Source of the DNA: Methanocorpusculum sp.
Lineage (GTDB): Archaea > Halobacteriota > Methanomicrobia > Methanomicrobiales > Methanocorpusculaceae
Direction: 5' to 3'
Length of the DNA: 64,000 nt
NCBI GenBank assembly: GCA_017408885.1
Contig: JAFQTT010000004.1
Coordinates: 1 to 64,000, forward strand
A model generated the notes under the pieces. It was not told the origin of the DNA. It was given only the letters and a program-made list of their open reading frames with translations, and made no database searches. Position numbers and translations under genes: made by a program. Shown piece by piece: positions 33,762 to 42,582 of the stretch (position 1 is its first letter; every line of letters begins with the position of its first letter).

Positions 33762-35603
33762 ATGACAGAAATGGTATACCGGCTTGGCCCGGGATGTGAA
33801 GTAGATGATGTTGTCGAAGGAAACATCTACATTGGAAAAGTCCAGGGATTCGCAACCTTTGGTACATTTGTTCAGTTAAACGACAAAACCAAAGGCCTTC
33901 TCCACAAAAGCAACGTAAAGACCGAAAAGAAGGAACGCGATACAATTCTCGTACTCGTCAACCAGATTCGCCCGAATGGAAATATCGACCTTCGCGAAGT
34001 AATCATGGAAGAGGGAAGCTACGAGACCAAACTTGTCTCGAAGAAGGTTGTAATCTCCAAACTCTCAGACCTCAGAAACAAACTTGGAAGAAACATCACA
34101 GTCGAAGCTGATGTTGTCCAGATTAAGCAGACGTCTGGTCCTACCATCTTTACTGTATGCGATGAGACTGGAACCGAGGATGCTGCCGCATTCACCGAAG
34201 CCGGTGTCAGATCTTATCCGGAAGTTCAGTTAGGCGATGTTGTCCGCATCTTCGGAGAGGCAAACAAGAGAAACAATCAGGTCCAGATTGAAGTCTCTGA
34301 CATGATTATCTTAAGAGGCGAGGAAGCAGACCATGTAAGAGCCCGCATCAACCGTGCATTAGAAGAGCGTGCCGAACCGCCGGCAGATGTCGAGCCTCTT
34401 GTTGACTCCGAGGTTCTTCGTGCACTCTGGCCTGAGATGAGAAAGCTTGCAAAAATTGTCCGCCGTGCAGTCTTAACTCAGCAGCCGATTATTCTTCGCC
34501 ACCATGCAGATGCAGACGGTATCTGTGCAGCCGTGTCTGTCGAGACCGCAGTTCTCCAGTACATCAGAGAAAACGGCGGAGATCCGGACATGGACAACTT
34601 CCTCTTCCGCCGCTCCCCGTCCAAGGCTCCGTTCTATGAGATTGAGGATGTCACCCGCGATCTTGACATGATGCTCAAAGACAATGTCCGTTTTGGTCAG
34701 AAATTCCCGCTTATCCTGTTAATGGACAACGGTTCGACCGAGGAAGACATGCCGTCTTACAAGATGACTGAGGTATACAACCTTGATGTTATCGTAGCAG
34801 ACCACCATCACCCTGATGACACAATTGACAAGTACCTGTTAGCCCACGTAAACCCGTACCACGTCGGAGGGGACTTCGGTGTCACTGCCGGTATGCTTGG
34901 AACCGAAATCGCACGTCTCATCTTCCCGGGAATTGAAAAGAAGATTCTCCACTTCCCGGCTGTTGCAGGAGTTGCCGACCGTTCCGAAGCTCCGGAACTT
35001 CAGCAGTATCTCGCATTAATCGATGGCAAGTACACAATTGATGAGTGCCGCGACATGGCTCTTGCCCTGGATTACGAGCAGTACTGGCTCAGATTCAATG
35101 ACGGACGCGAGATTGTAAAGGATATCTTAAATATCAACAACGCTGAAGACCGTCACAATCGCTTAGTTGCTCTATTAGTTGAGGAGGCAAACACTGCAAT
35201 TAATGAGCAGGTCGAAACTATGATGCCGCACGTAAAAGAACAGGTGTTGGAGTCAGGGGCTCGTCTCTTCCAGGCAGATGTCGAGATGTTTGCCCACCGT
35301 TTCACCTTCCCTCCGCCGGGTAAGTCTTCCGGCGAGGTTCACGACGTTCTCTGTCACAAGTATGAGGGCGAGCCAATCGTAACATTAGGCCTTGGTCCGG
35401 ACTTTGCAGTTATCCGTTCCCGCGGTGTGTTAATGAACATTCCGCAGATGGTTCGCTCCATGCGCGATGAGATGCCGGGGGCAGGCATTTCCGGCGGAGG
35501 TCACCTCGTTGTCGGCAGTATCAAGTTTGTTGAGGGCATGCGGTCTGAAGTTATTGCCAAGATGATTGAGAAAATCTCAGAGTTCGGAGTAGAACAGCTC
35601 TAA
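33762..35603 (+). CDS. RecJ-like DHH nuclease with S1 and OB domains
   Basis: 613 residues. Residues 1-75 are an S1 RNA-binding fold (VEGNIYIGKVQGFATFGTFV), residues 105-190 a second OB fold, and residues 240-613 a DHH-DHHA1 core: RHHADADGICAAVSVE, LMDNGSTEED, VADHHHPDDT, GVADRSEA and GISGGGHLVVGSIKF. Catalytic residues are intact. Archaeal proteins of this layout are single-strand nucleases related to RecJ/Cdc45. The start at 33762 is chosen because it follows the upstream stop by 8 bases; an earlier in-frame start would overlap the neighbour. Confidence 0.85.
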   Translation: MTEMVYRLGPGCEVDDVVEGNIYIGKVQGFATFGTFVQLNDKTKGLLHKSNVKTEKKERDTILVLVNQIRPNGNIDLREVIMEEGSYETKLVSKKVVISKLSDLRNKLGRNITVEADVVQIKQTSGPTIFTVCDETGTEDAAAFTEAGVRSYPEVQLGDVVRIFGEANKRNNQVQIEVSDMIILRGEEADHVRARINRALEERAEPPADVEPLVDSEVLRALWPEMRKLAKIVRRAVLTQQPIILRHHADADGICAAVSVETAVLQYIRENGGDPDMDNFLFRRSPSKAPFYEIEDVTRDLDMMLKDNVRFGQKFPLILLMDNGSTEEDMPSYKMTEVYNLDVIVADHHHPDDTIDKYLLAHVNPYHVGGDFGVTAGMLGTEIARLIFPGIEKKILHFPAVAGVADRSEAPELQQYLALIDGKYTIDECRDMALALDYEQYWLRFNDGREIVKDILNINNAEDRHNRLVALLVEEANTAINEQVETMMPHVKEQVLESGARLFQADVEMFAHRFTFPPPGKSSGEVHDVLCHKYEGEPIVTLGLGPDFAVIRSRGVLMNIPQMVRSMRDEMPGAGISGGGHLVVGSIKFVEGMRSEVIAKMIEKISEFGVEQL

Positions 35604-35655
35604 CCGAGTTTCTTTTTTTTTAATCCTCTGTGTTAATTTACATCCAGTAACAGAA

Positions 35656-35700
35656 ACTATATATGCTGTCATAACCTATATTTACTAGAGGTAAGTCACG
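35656..35700 (+). promoter_or_regulatory. TATA box and ribosome site of the small DUF7123-like gene
   Basis: ACTATATATGC (about 35656-35666) is a good TATA box and AGAGGT (35689-35694) a ribosome site seven bases before the ATG at 35701, so the transcript has a leader of roughly 10-15 bases. Confidence 0.5.
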
Positions 35701-35967
35701 ATGACTGAACCCAGAACATTACTCGAAAGATATAACGATACCCAGTCTAAAATTCTTGGATACTTAAAGGCAGGCGTTGCCAAAGGCAGCAAGTTCTTCA
35801 AGGCAAAATATATCGCAAAAGACCTTGGACTGTCCTCGAAAGAGGTCGGAACGAACCTTGCCATTCTCTCTCAGATTTGTGATGATCTTGAGATTTCCCG
35901 TTGGAGTTATTCCAACAGCACCACCTGGATGGTAACATCCAAGGATGAAGCAGAAACAGCTGCATAA
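35701..35967 (+). CDS. Small winged-helix-like protein, DUF7123 type
   Basis: 88 residues, conserved in haloarchaea and methanogens as far as I recall. Layout fits a single winged helix: helix TQSKILGYLKAGVAKGSKFF, recognition region YIAKDLGLSSKEVGTNLAIL and a wing ISRWSYSNSTTWMVT. A DNA-binding role is inferred. Own promoter and ribosome site; convergent with the next gene. Confidence 0.65.
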   Translation: MTEPRTLLERYNDTQSKILGYLKAGVAKGSKFFKAKYIAKDLGLSSKEVGTNLAILSQICDDLEISRWSYSNSTTWMVTSKDEAETAA

Positions 35968-36025
35968 GTCTCCCAAAATATTACCCCGCATGCGTCTCAT
36001 GCTGCACACCTCCTTTTTTTTATTT

Positions 36026-37066
36026 TTAAGAGAATGCTGATATTCTTGTCTGTTTTGTCCGTCCAAGGGACAGATAAGGCAGTGCACGCTTCATTACAAC
36101 ACCTAAATCCCGCAGGACTTTTGTGTTTCTTACATTTTCGCTGTCTCTTACCTGAAGAATACGTCTGGCAGACATAGGGCCTATTCCCGGCACCCGGATT
36201 AGTTCGAGATAATCTGCTTCTGCCGGATTTACCTGCGGCATATTTTTTGCGAGAAGTACTTTTGGATCAGTGTTTAGAAGCATTCCGTCTTCATCAAAAA
36301 CAGGGGATGTTTCCTGCCTCGTATAGCCGTAAAGTCGAAGCAGGGCATCTACCTGATACCAGCGGTTAGCCCGCCAGACAGGGGTATTTTCATGAGTCTC
36401 AAGGGGTGTGTTTGAAATTGCATGAAATGCGGAGTAATAAACCCTTGCCGGGTTGTACTTTTCGTAGCTTGTCATTACTGTTTTGAATATGTCATAGTCC
36501 GTTTCGTCTGCGGCTCCGACAACAAACTGGGTTGAATGTTTATGCGGCATGATTTCAGACAGCCATTTGTGGCGGAGAAGCAGGTCTGTTTTGTACTCCT
36601 TGACAGTGGCAAGCTCTTGTAAGTGAGAGGCGTCGGGTGCTTCGAGGTTGATGCTAAGTCTCGTTGCATACTTTGCCATCTCTGCAATATCAGAACGGGA
36701 CGCTCCTGGAAGAACTTTTAGGTGAAGATAACCGGTAAACCCTCCTTTTCGAATCAGGCGTGCGGTTTCGGTTATTCTTTCCATTCCAAGGTCGGTGTCT
36801 CCTCTTGGAATCCCGGTACTAAGCAGTAACCCGCCGACACGTCCCTGACGATGCAGTTCAAGAAATCCATGTGCCATTTCTTCAGGGGTGAAGTTGATTC
36901 CTTTCTTTTTTGTGCAGATTTCGCAGTATGCACAGTCAAAGGAACATGTTCCTTCAAGCAGGATTTTCAATGGCTCGCAGTGGTGAGTTTTTCCTTCGGA
37001 CCTTCCGGTCTGATCAAAAAACGGTGAGCGGGTTGCCTGTTCGATTTTCCGGGTCAGTTCCGACAT
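36026..37066 (-). CDS. Radical SAM/helix-hairpin-helix protein, DNA-modification/repair type
   Basis: 346 residues. CSFDCAYCEIC contains the CX3CX2C cluster. The barrel includes GLLLSTGIPRGDTDL and LSINLEAPDASHL. The C terminus has LIRVPGIGPMSARRILQVRD, a helix-hairpin-helix. This is the family often encoded next to uracil-DNA-glycosylase-like genes in bacteria and thought to act on DNA; no glycosylase gene is adjacent here. The reaction is unproven. A TATA-like TTTATATAC lies at about 37098-37090 on the minus strand. Confidence 0.82.
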   Translation of the reverse strand: MSELTRKIEQATRSPFFDQTGRSEGKTHHCEPLKILLEGTCSFDCAYCEICTKKKGINFTPEEMAHGFLELHRQGRVGGLLLSTGIPRGDTDLGMERITETARLIRKGGFTGYLHLKVLPGASRSDIAEMAKYATRLSINLEAPDASHLQELATVKEYKTDLLLRHKWLSEIMPHKHSTQFVVGAADETDYDIFKTVMTSYEKYNPARVYYSAFHAISNTPLETHENTPVWRANRWYQVDALLRLYGYTRQETSPVFDEDGMLLNTDPKVLLAKNMPQVNPAEADYLELIRVPGIGPMSARRILQVRDSENVRNTKVLRDLGVVMKRALPYLSLGRTKQTRISAFS

Positions 37067-37390
37067 TACACTTCATACTTCGATTCAGGGGTATATAAAT
37101 CCCTGACCGCGCGGTGCGAAAGTGCCCTGTGTTTTTTGGATGGTTAAAATTTAGGGGGTTTGTTGGGGTTTGATTTTGAAACGGTGTCGTTTAATGCCTT
37201 AAACGCACTTTCGCGAAAATGGATTTTGGTATATATATCTATTGGTTGGATTATATTGATGGTTAATGAATTCGTTCACAAACAATTAATTTTCTTCAAA
37301 TTTCTCAGTTACAATATTCCCGAGATTAATATTACGCAATCTTTGTTTCTGCATAGAGTATACAACAGAATTTAATTTTTCATCTCTCAT
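37067..37390. other. 324-bp intergenic region with long-range inverted repeat
   Basis: Contains the radical SAM promoter (37090-37098), a perfect 10-bp inverted pair GCGAAAGTGC (37116-37125) and GCACTTTCGC (37205-37214), and an A/T-rich TATATATAT stretch near 37230. A 71-codon plus-strand frame starts at a TTG and has biased, Phe/Ile-rich composition; I do not accept it as a gene. Confidence 0.4.
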
Positions 37391-38422
37391 TCAAGCCATG
37401 TTCTCTTTTACCAAACAGTTTCTCTCATGCTCTTTTCCCATGTCACTTTCACGCCATGCTCTATCGTATGCCATTAAGAACTCTTTAGAGGTGTTTCCAT
37501 TCTTAACAGCCGATACAGCAGCCTCTGCTGCAAGACGCCCTGTAAACATCGCATTGTAGATTCCATGTCCTGTTACAGGATTAGAGAGACGCGCTGCATC
37601 TCCAACGATTAAGATACCGTCTGCTGCTGTCTCTTTAAGCGGTTTACATACAGGAACTCCTCCCACCGAGCGTTCAGTTATCTTTCCATTCGGATAATTC
37701 TTTTCGACGAAATGATTGAGATAATCACAGGCTCTTTTTCCATCTGCTGATTCAGTTCCGAGAATTCCAACACCAATGTTGGCTGAGCGTTTTCCTTTCG
37801 GGAAAATCCAGAGATGTCCGCCTGGAGCATCTTCTGGTGAGATATAGAACTGCATCTCTTTTTCGTCTATATCGATATCATTTACAAGATACTGTGCACA
37901 GGATTTAATGCCGTCAAGCGGGATTGTGGTATCTATTCCTGCCCACTTTGCAAACTTTGACTCAATCCCGTCTGCGGCAATCACAATCTTTGCTCTTACC
38001 TCGTATCTTTTACCGTGCTGTTCGATAACAGCTCCGCAGACTTTTTCTCCTTCCATAATTGGAGCTGACGCTCTTGCATGAACCTGAATCTCAGCTCCGG
38101 CTTCCGCTGCACGCCAGATAAGCTCACGATCAAAGATTTTGCGATCGAGAATAATAGTTTCTCCATCGTGGATGGTTTTCTTAGAACTATCAGGCCCGAT
38201 TAATACTGATGAGTCAATCTCTGCTTTGATAAATCTCTGTTCTGCTTCGATAAATTCAAGCAGTTCATCCTTTCCGATACTTTCTCCGGAGCGTACCGGA
38301 ACTCCGACTGCCGAACGCTTCTCGACAAGAAGAACAGACAGACCTGCTTCTGCGGCAGTTCGGGCTGCAACAGCCCCTGCAGGTCCTCCTCCAACAACTA
38401 AGATGTCGTAACTGTCTTTCAT
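37391..38422 (-). CDS. Geranylgeranyl reductase family flavoprotein
   Basis: 343 residues. FAD-dependent enzyme that saturates the geranylgeranyl chains of archaeal ether lipids. The N-terminal dinucleotide motif is [33 protein letters not shown] is the active-site loop pattern, with Ser in place of the Cys seen in some members. [19 protein letters not shown] binds FAD. A slightly short member (usual about 390-400). Its ATG overlaps the stop of a ferredoxin gene by 4 bases, matching its need for a ferredoxin donor. Confidence 0.88.
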   Translation of the reverse strand: MKDSYDILVVGGGPAGAVAARTAAEAGLSVLLVEKRSAVGVPVRSGESIGKDELLEFIEAEQRFIKAEIDSSVLIGPDSSKKTIHDGETIILDRKIFDRELIWRAAEAGAEIQVHARASAPIMEGEKVCGAVIEQHGKRYEVRAKIVIAADGIESKFAKWAGIDTTIPLDGIKSCAQYLVNDIDIDEKEMQFYISPEDAPGGHLWIFPKGKRSANIGVGILGTESADGKRACDYLNHFVEKNYPNGKITERSVGGVPVCKPLKETAADGILIVGDAARLSNPVTGHGIYNAMFTGRLAAEAAVSAVKNGNTSKEFLMAYDRAWRESDMGKEHERNCLVKENMA

Positions 38423-38598
38423 TCCTCACTCCGGAGGATTGCGCCAAGCGGGCATACAGTACTGCACAGTTTGCATTTCGGCTTGCAAAGCACAGAATCA
38501 ACTGACAGATATGCGTCAATTAATTCCAGAGCTCCGCTTGGACAAACAGATACACATGCCCCGCAGTAACCGCAGACCTCACGGCGAATTGTAATCAT
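38419..38598 (-). CDS. Two-cluster 4Fe-4S ferredoxin, partner of the reductase
   Basis: 59 residues starting [20 protein letters not shown]. Two cluster motifs are complete: [12 protein letters not shown] and [11 protein letters not shown] with Cys31 and Cys35 nearby. The ATGA overlap with the downstream reductase shows translational coupling. In Methanosarcina acetivorans a ferredoxin encoded next to geranylgeranyl reductase is the specific electron donor, so the same role is very likely here. Too short for common length cut-offs and easily missed. Confidence 0.85.
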   Translation of the reverse strand: MITIRREVCGYCGACVSVCPSGALELIDAYLSVDSVLCKPKCKLCSTVCPLGAILRSEE

Positions 38599-38634
38599 TG
38601 AGATATAATGGGTTTTGCGGAGTAAAAAAAGTGA

Positions 38635-39393
38635 TTATGGTCTAAGACCGCTTCCACCCTGAACGGTGAAGGTCTCACCACTGATGTAAGATGCGTCTTC
38701 GGACTGGAGGAACACACAAATTCTTCCGATATCGTTTTCTGCATCTCCGAATCTTCCAAGCGGGATTCCTTTGATGGTTGCCTCGTAAAGGTCAGGATAT
38801 TCCTTTCTCCATGCATCGAGCTGTTCGGTGTAGACAAGCGGACAGACAACATTGATGTTGATTCCATCCGGTCCCCATTCTGTTGCAGCAACACGTGAAA
38901 GTCCGCGAATACCTTCCTTTGCAGCTGCATAGGAGGACTGTCCCGGCTTTCCAAAGAGACCTGCACCGGATGCGAAGTTGATAACGCTTCCCTTGGATTC
39001 CTTGAGGTATGGGTAGCACTCTCTCATGTAGAAGAATGCTGCATAAAGACCTGAGTTGACTGCTAAGTCAAAGTCCTCTTTTGTGTGATCCTTTAACAGA
39101 ACTCCGGACTTGGAGACCTGTGCATTGTTGACAAGGACATCAATTTTGCCGAACTTTTCGATGGTCTGTCTGACAGCTTCTTTAACCTGTGCTTCATCTC
39201 CGCCGTCTGCTGCAACCGGAAGGACGGTAACTCCGTATGCTTCCAGTTTCTCCTTGGCACTCTGTAAGCGCTCAATGGTTCTTCCGGTGATGACTAAGTT
39301 TGCTCCTTCTTTTGCGAAAGCAGTTGCAATACCAAATCCAATTCCTTTGCCGCCGCCGGTTACAATGGCGACTTTGTTATCCATCTTTCCCAT
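38635..39393 (-). CDS. Short-chain dehydrogenase/reductase
   Basis: 252 residues, classical SDR. NAD(P) motif TGGGKGIGFG, NNAQVSKSG (usually NNAG), catalytic Ser in INFASGAG, YAAAKEG (Tyr-Lys pair) and a C-terminal SGETFTVQGGSGL. Resembles glucose-1-dehydrogenase/3-oxoacyl-ACP-reductase-like enzymes; the substrate cannot be told. Either ATG at 39393 or 39384 could be used. Separate from the ferredoxin gene by 37 bases on the same strand. Confidence 0.85.
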   Translation of the reverse strand: MGKMDNKVAIVTGGGKGIGFGIATAFAKEGANLVITGRTIERLQSAKEKLEAYGVTVLPVAADGGDEAQVKEAVRQTIEKFGKIDVLVNNAQVSKSGVLLKDHTKEDFDLAVNSGLYAAFFYMRECYPYLKESKGSVINFASGAGLFGKPGQSSYAAAKEGIRGLSRVAATEWGPDGININVVCPLVYTEQLDAWRKEYPDLYEATIKGIPLGRFGDAENDIGRICVFLQSEDASYISGETFTVQGGSGLRP

Positions 39394-39573
39394 ACTGAAG
39401 AATGGACTTTTGTTCTATAAAAATGTCTGGATTAATTGTCTCAAATCCGATGGATTTTACAGACTTTTGAATTTGGATTGTAAATCTGATGTTTTTTCAT
39501 GCGCGGTCTGTGTGGAAATATGCGCAAAGAACAATCTTTTAGAAAAATTTACGGAATTTAACAAAAAGTGAAG

Positions 39574-39646
39574 TGCCTTCAGCCGGAATTGAACCGGCGA
39601 CATACAGATCTTCAGTCTGTCGCTCTCCCTACTGAGCTATAAAGGC
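39574..39646 (-). tRNA. tRNA-Phe(GAA)
   Basis: 73 nt cloverleaf on the minus strand. Acceptor GCCTTTA with TGAAGGC (one G-T pair), D stem GCTC/GAGC, anticodon arm ACAGA-CTGAAGA-TCTGT (GAA), T arm GCCGG-TTCAATT-CCGGC, discriminator A. No intron, no CCA encoded. Confidence 0.96.
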
Positions 39647-39741
39647 GCTTGTGCGATAATAATGTTGTATTTGGTACTATTTATAATCTTTGAAATCATG
39701 TCCCAAACATATTATCTTTAAGTAGAACCCATGTTTATACA

Positions 39742-40713
39742 ATGGGCATCTTTGGAAAGAAAAAAACATCTGCAAAAAAACAGACACTCCAAGAAAAAAT
39801 CGTAAATAGGACATCAAACGTAGTCCATTTAACGCATAATGATCTGGATGCCGCAGGTTCTGATGCTATCTGCCGTATGGTATTTGGAGAGGAGCTTGTA
39901 ACCCTTTTCTCATCTGTAAACCGCTTTGAATGGTTCATCGCGCAGGTTGCAGGATGCAATGGAAAAGGCGATACACTTGTAATTAGTGATCTGGGATACC
40001 AGAAAGGAATTGAGGACAAGGTAAGAAAAGCACATGCAGCAGGATGGAACATCAGGTGGTTTGATCACCACAAATGGACCGACGAGGAAAAAGCCCGCGT
40101 TACTCCGTATGTGGAAAGCCTCACTGTTGATACATCCCGCTGTGCAACAGGAGTTCTATGCCATTCTTTGAAGCCAGAACAGTCATATGCAGAAGAGGTT
40201 GCCCGTGTTGTATGCGACTATGATTTATGGAAACATGAAGACAAGCGCTCGGCGGTTCTTGGAATTGTTACATCAGGCAGTTCAAACTTAAAACTCATCC
40301 GCGACAAACTGGCGCAGGGAATCATCATTGATGACGAGGTTCAATCCATCTTTGACAGAATCGAGAGGGAAAAGAACAAGTGCATCAAAAAGTCTCTTCG
40401 TGCTGCAAAGATTCATGACGGCAAGTACAAAATCGCTGTTATGCCGTCTTATGGATATCCGAGCGAAACAGCAGCCGAGGTTCGAAAAATCCTTGGAACT
40501 GATATCGAACTTCTTGTCTTTGATAACGGCAAATTCTCGATTCGAAGTGTCCCGGATATCAGCCACTTAATCGCACGTGAGTTTAATGGCGGCGGACATC
40601 CGAATGCATCAGGCGGAAATCTTGGATATGGGTGGAAAGAGAAAGCGCTCTTTAAGATTTTCCGACACGTCTCAAAACGAAAAGAGTTCCTTTCTGTTGC
40701 AGAGAAGTTCTAA
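39742..40713 (+). CDS. DHH-family phosphoesterase
   Basis: 323 residues. The DHH core shows LTHNDLDAAGSDA, VISDLGYQKG, WFDHHKWTDEE and VCDYDLWKHED, and the DHHA1 domain ends with FNGGGHPNASGGNLG. All metal ligands are present. A basic N terminus (FGKKKTSAKKQ). Related to oligoribonuclease/NrnA or c-di-AMP phosphodiesterases; no extra domain helps choose. Third DHH protein in this window. Confidence 0.85.
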   Translation: MGIFGKKKTSAKKQTLQEKIVNRTSNVVHLTHNDLDAAGSDAICRMVFGEELVTLFSSVNRFEWFIAQVAGCNGKGDTLVISDLGYQKGIEDKVRKAHAAGWNIRWFDHHKWTDEEKARVTPYVESLTVDTSRCATGVLCHSLKPEQSYAEEVARVVCDYDLWKHEDKRSAVLGIVTSGSSNLKLIRDKLAQGIIIDDEVQSIFDRIEREKNKCIKKSLRAAKIHDGKYKIAVMPSYGYPSETAAEVRKILGTDIELLVFDNGKFSIRSVPDISHLIAREFNGGGHPNASGGNLGYGWKEKALFKIFRHVSKRKEFLSVAEKF

Positions 40714-40790
40714 TCCAAATTGGTAATGAATAATAGCTATACAAACTAATATATTTGGAGCAAAATAAGCGGGAGTTCCAGTACTCAGTC

Positions 40791-41639
40791 ATGAATACCA
40801 AGTTCAGATTAGAAAAGCGTGCCACAAAAGGCGGCGACAAATATTATCTGGTGTATCCTGTAATTACACCGAAACGCAAAACAAAAATTTCCCGCCTTAT
40901 TAAAACAGGCGATGCACCAACTGATGCTGAATTTGAGACTGCTGTTCTTCAGTACACTGAAGAGTTTACAAAGCGTGCGGCAGAAAAGTATGCTGAGTTC
41001 AGGGTAGAAGAGCTATACTTCCAGTATATTCCGCCGTTCCTCGGAAAAGGACTTGAGAAAACCCGCTATCTTTACAATACTTATGTCTCATCTCTCTCTG
41101 ATGACGAGCGTGAGGATTTTGAAGAACTCTATGATGCAAAATATATCGCAGGAACGGCTGCCATCGAAGAAATTTCTGCTGCATCAAGCAAACTCACCAG
41201 AAACTTCCGTCTGGTTAAAACATGCAGGGAGTCTGCTGTTGAGAAAGTAACTCCAGAGTTCATCCGCGAAATCCACAGTCTTATTTTAATGGAGCTTCCG
41301 GAAGAGACCGGGGTTTTCCGTGAGGATGGAAACGTCGAAGCAAGACTTCAGATGACACTTAATGAGTATTACAGCAGAGTTGATGCAGGATACTGCGTGT
41401 TCGAGCAGGCAGTTCTCTTCCTCTATCGCTTCTTAGTTATTCATCCGTTCAACACTGCAAATGGTCTTGTCGCACGCGAAATCTTCAACTTCCTTTTAGA
41501 GTGTGACGGATACCCGCGCTTAGTGTTTCCGGCAGACTTTGCAAAACACTACAGTATGGCTCTCGATTTCGGAGACAAAAAAGATTATCAGCGCATGGTA
41601 ACGCTCTTTGCATCTATTTCCATGCGGCAGACTGTCTGA
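40791..41639 (+). CDS. Fic-domain protein with degenerate active-site motif
   Basis: 282 residues from the ATG at 40791 (a TTG at 40755 is in frame but less likely). The fold is Fic: EIHSLILMELPEETGVFRED is the pre-motif hairpin. At 218-229 the active loop reads HPFNTANGLVAR instead of HPFx(D/E)GNGRxxR. Histidine and the last Arg are kept, while the Mg-binding acidic residue (Thr), the Gly (Ala) and the first Arg (Leu) are lost. An inhibitory-helix-like TAAIEE (122-127) precedes it. AMP transfer is doubtful; another activity or a pseudo-enzyme is possible. No toxin-antitoxin partner lies nearby. Confidence 0.7.
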   Translation: MNTKFRLEKRATKGGDKYYLVYPVITPKRKTKISRLIKTGDAPTDAEFETAVLQYTEEFTKRAAEKYAEFRVEELYFQYIPPFLGKGLEKTRYLYNTYVSSLSDDEREDFEELYDAKYIAGTAAIEEISAASSKLTRNFRLVKTCRESAVEKVTPEFIREIHSLILMELPEETGVFREDGNVEARLQMTLNEYYSRVDAGYCVFEQAVLFLYRFLVIHPFNTANGLVAREIFNFLLECDGYPRLVFPADFAKHYSMALDFGDKKDYQRMVTLFASISMRQTV

Positions 41640-41643
41640 TTAC

Positions 41644-42582
41644 TCAGACCATATTTTTCGGCGTTCCATTCATGAACGCCTGAATATTTTCAAACACCAT
41701 TTTTGCACGCTTGACAAGTGCTTCTTTTGTTGCAAATCCTATGTGCGGTGCAGCTATCAGATTTTCTGCATGAAGGATGGACAAGTCTTTCGAAAGCGGG
41801 GGTTCTGTGTCAAAGACATCTACACATGCTCCGGCAATCTGTCTATTGTTTAAACATTCTGCAAGAGATTCTGCGTCAACAACAGGCCCTCTTGCTGTGT
41901 TGATGAGAACAGCAGACGGTTTCATCAGTTTCATATTTTCAGCATTAAGCATCCCGCGTGTTTCATTTGTCAGCGGTACGTGGACTGATACAATGTCACA
42001 TATGGATAGAAGTGTTTCAAGATCGGTATAAGTTACACCTTCAATTTCCTTTTCAGTTCTGGAGTATGCATAGGTTCTGCATCCAAATGCCTGTGCGATT
42101 GTGAGAACCCGCGTTCCAATCGCTCCTGTTCCAATTACACCGAAGTTCTTTCCTTCAAGTTCGAATCCAATAAGTCCATCCCTGGTTTTCTCTTCACGAA
42201 CAGCTTTTCCGCATGCTTCAAGGTTTCTGTAGAGAGAGATAAGCATTCCAAAGACAAGATCAGACACTGCGGCAGTTGAGTATCCGGCACAGTTGCAGAC
42301 TGTGATATTTTTCTTTCTGCATGTCTCAAGCGGGATGTGGTCAACTCCTGTAAAAGCAACAGCAATCAGTTTAGCCTGTTTCCATCCGGAAACAACTTCG
42401 TCTGATATCGGCTGGTTTGCAAGAACGATAATTTCAGCATCAGCTCCCCGTCTGATAAGTTCTTCTGCGTCTTCGCTTCGAGAGTTGTAGCACACAAGCT
42501 CTGCATCCGGCACAAGTCCTGCGGCTAGTTCTTCGAGCTGACTTTTATCAACTCCAAGCGGTTCGATTACAACAATTTTCAT
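41644..42582 (-). CDS. D-isomer 2-hydroxyacid dehydrogenase
   Basis: 312 residues. NAD motif FGVIGTGAIGTRVL; catalytic Arg in NTARGPVVD, Glu in DTEPPL and His in APHIGFATKEA. Related to phosphoglycerate/glycerate/lactate dehydrogenases; lacks the ACT domain of SerA. Start overlaps the stop of the exonuclease-like gene by 4 bases (ATGA). Confidence 0.88.
   Translation of the reverse strand: MKIVVIEPLGVDKSQLEELAAGLVPDAELVCYNSRSEDAEELIRRGADAEIIVLANQPISDEVVSGWKQAKLIAVAFTGVDHIPLETCRKKNITVCNCAGYSTAAVSDLVFGMLISLYRNLEACGKAVREEKTRDGLIGFELEGKNFGVIGTGAIGTRVLTIAQAFGCRTYAYSRTEKEIEGVTYTDLETLLSICDIVSVHVPLTNETRGMLNAENMKLMKPSAVLINTARGPVVDAESLAECLNNRQIAGACVDVFDTEPPLSKDLSILHAENLIAAPHIGFATKEALVKRAKMVFENIQAFMNGTPKNMV

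Noticed and set aside
37160-37375. 71-codon hydrophobic plus-strand frame
   Set aside because: TTG start in A/T-rich DNA, no ribosome site, no recognisable sequence.
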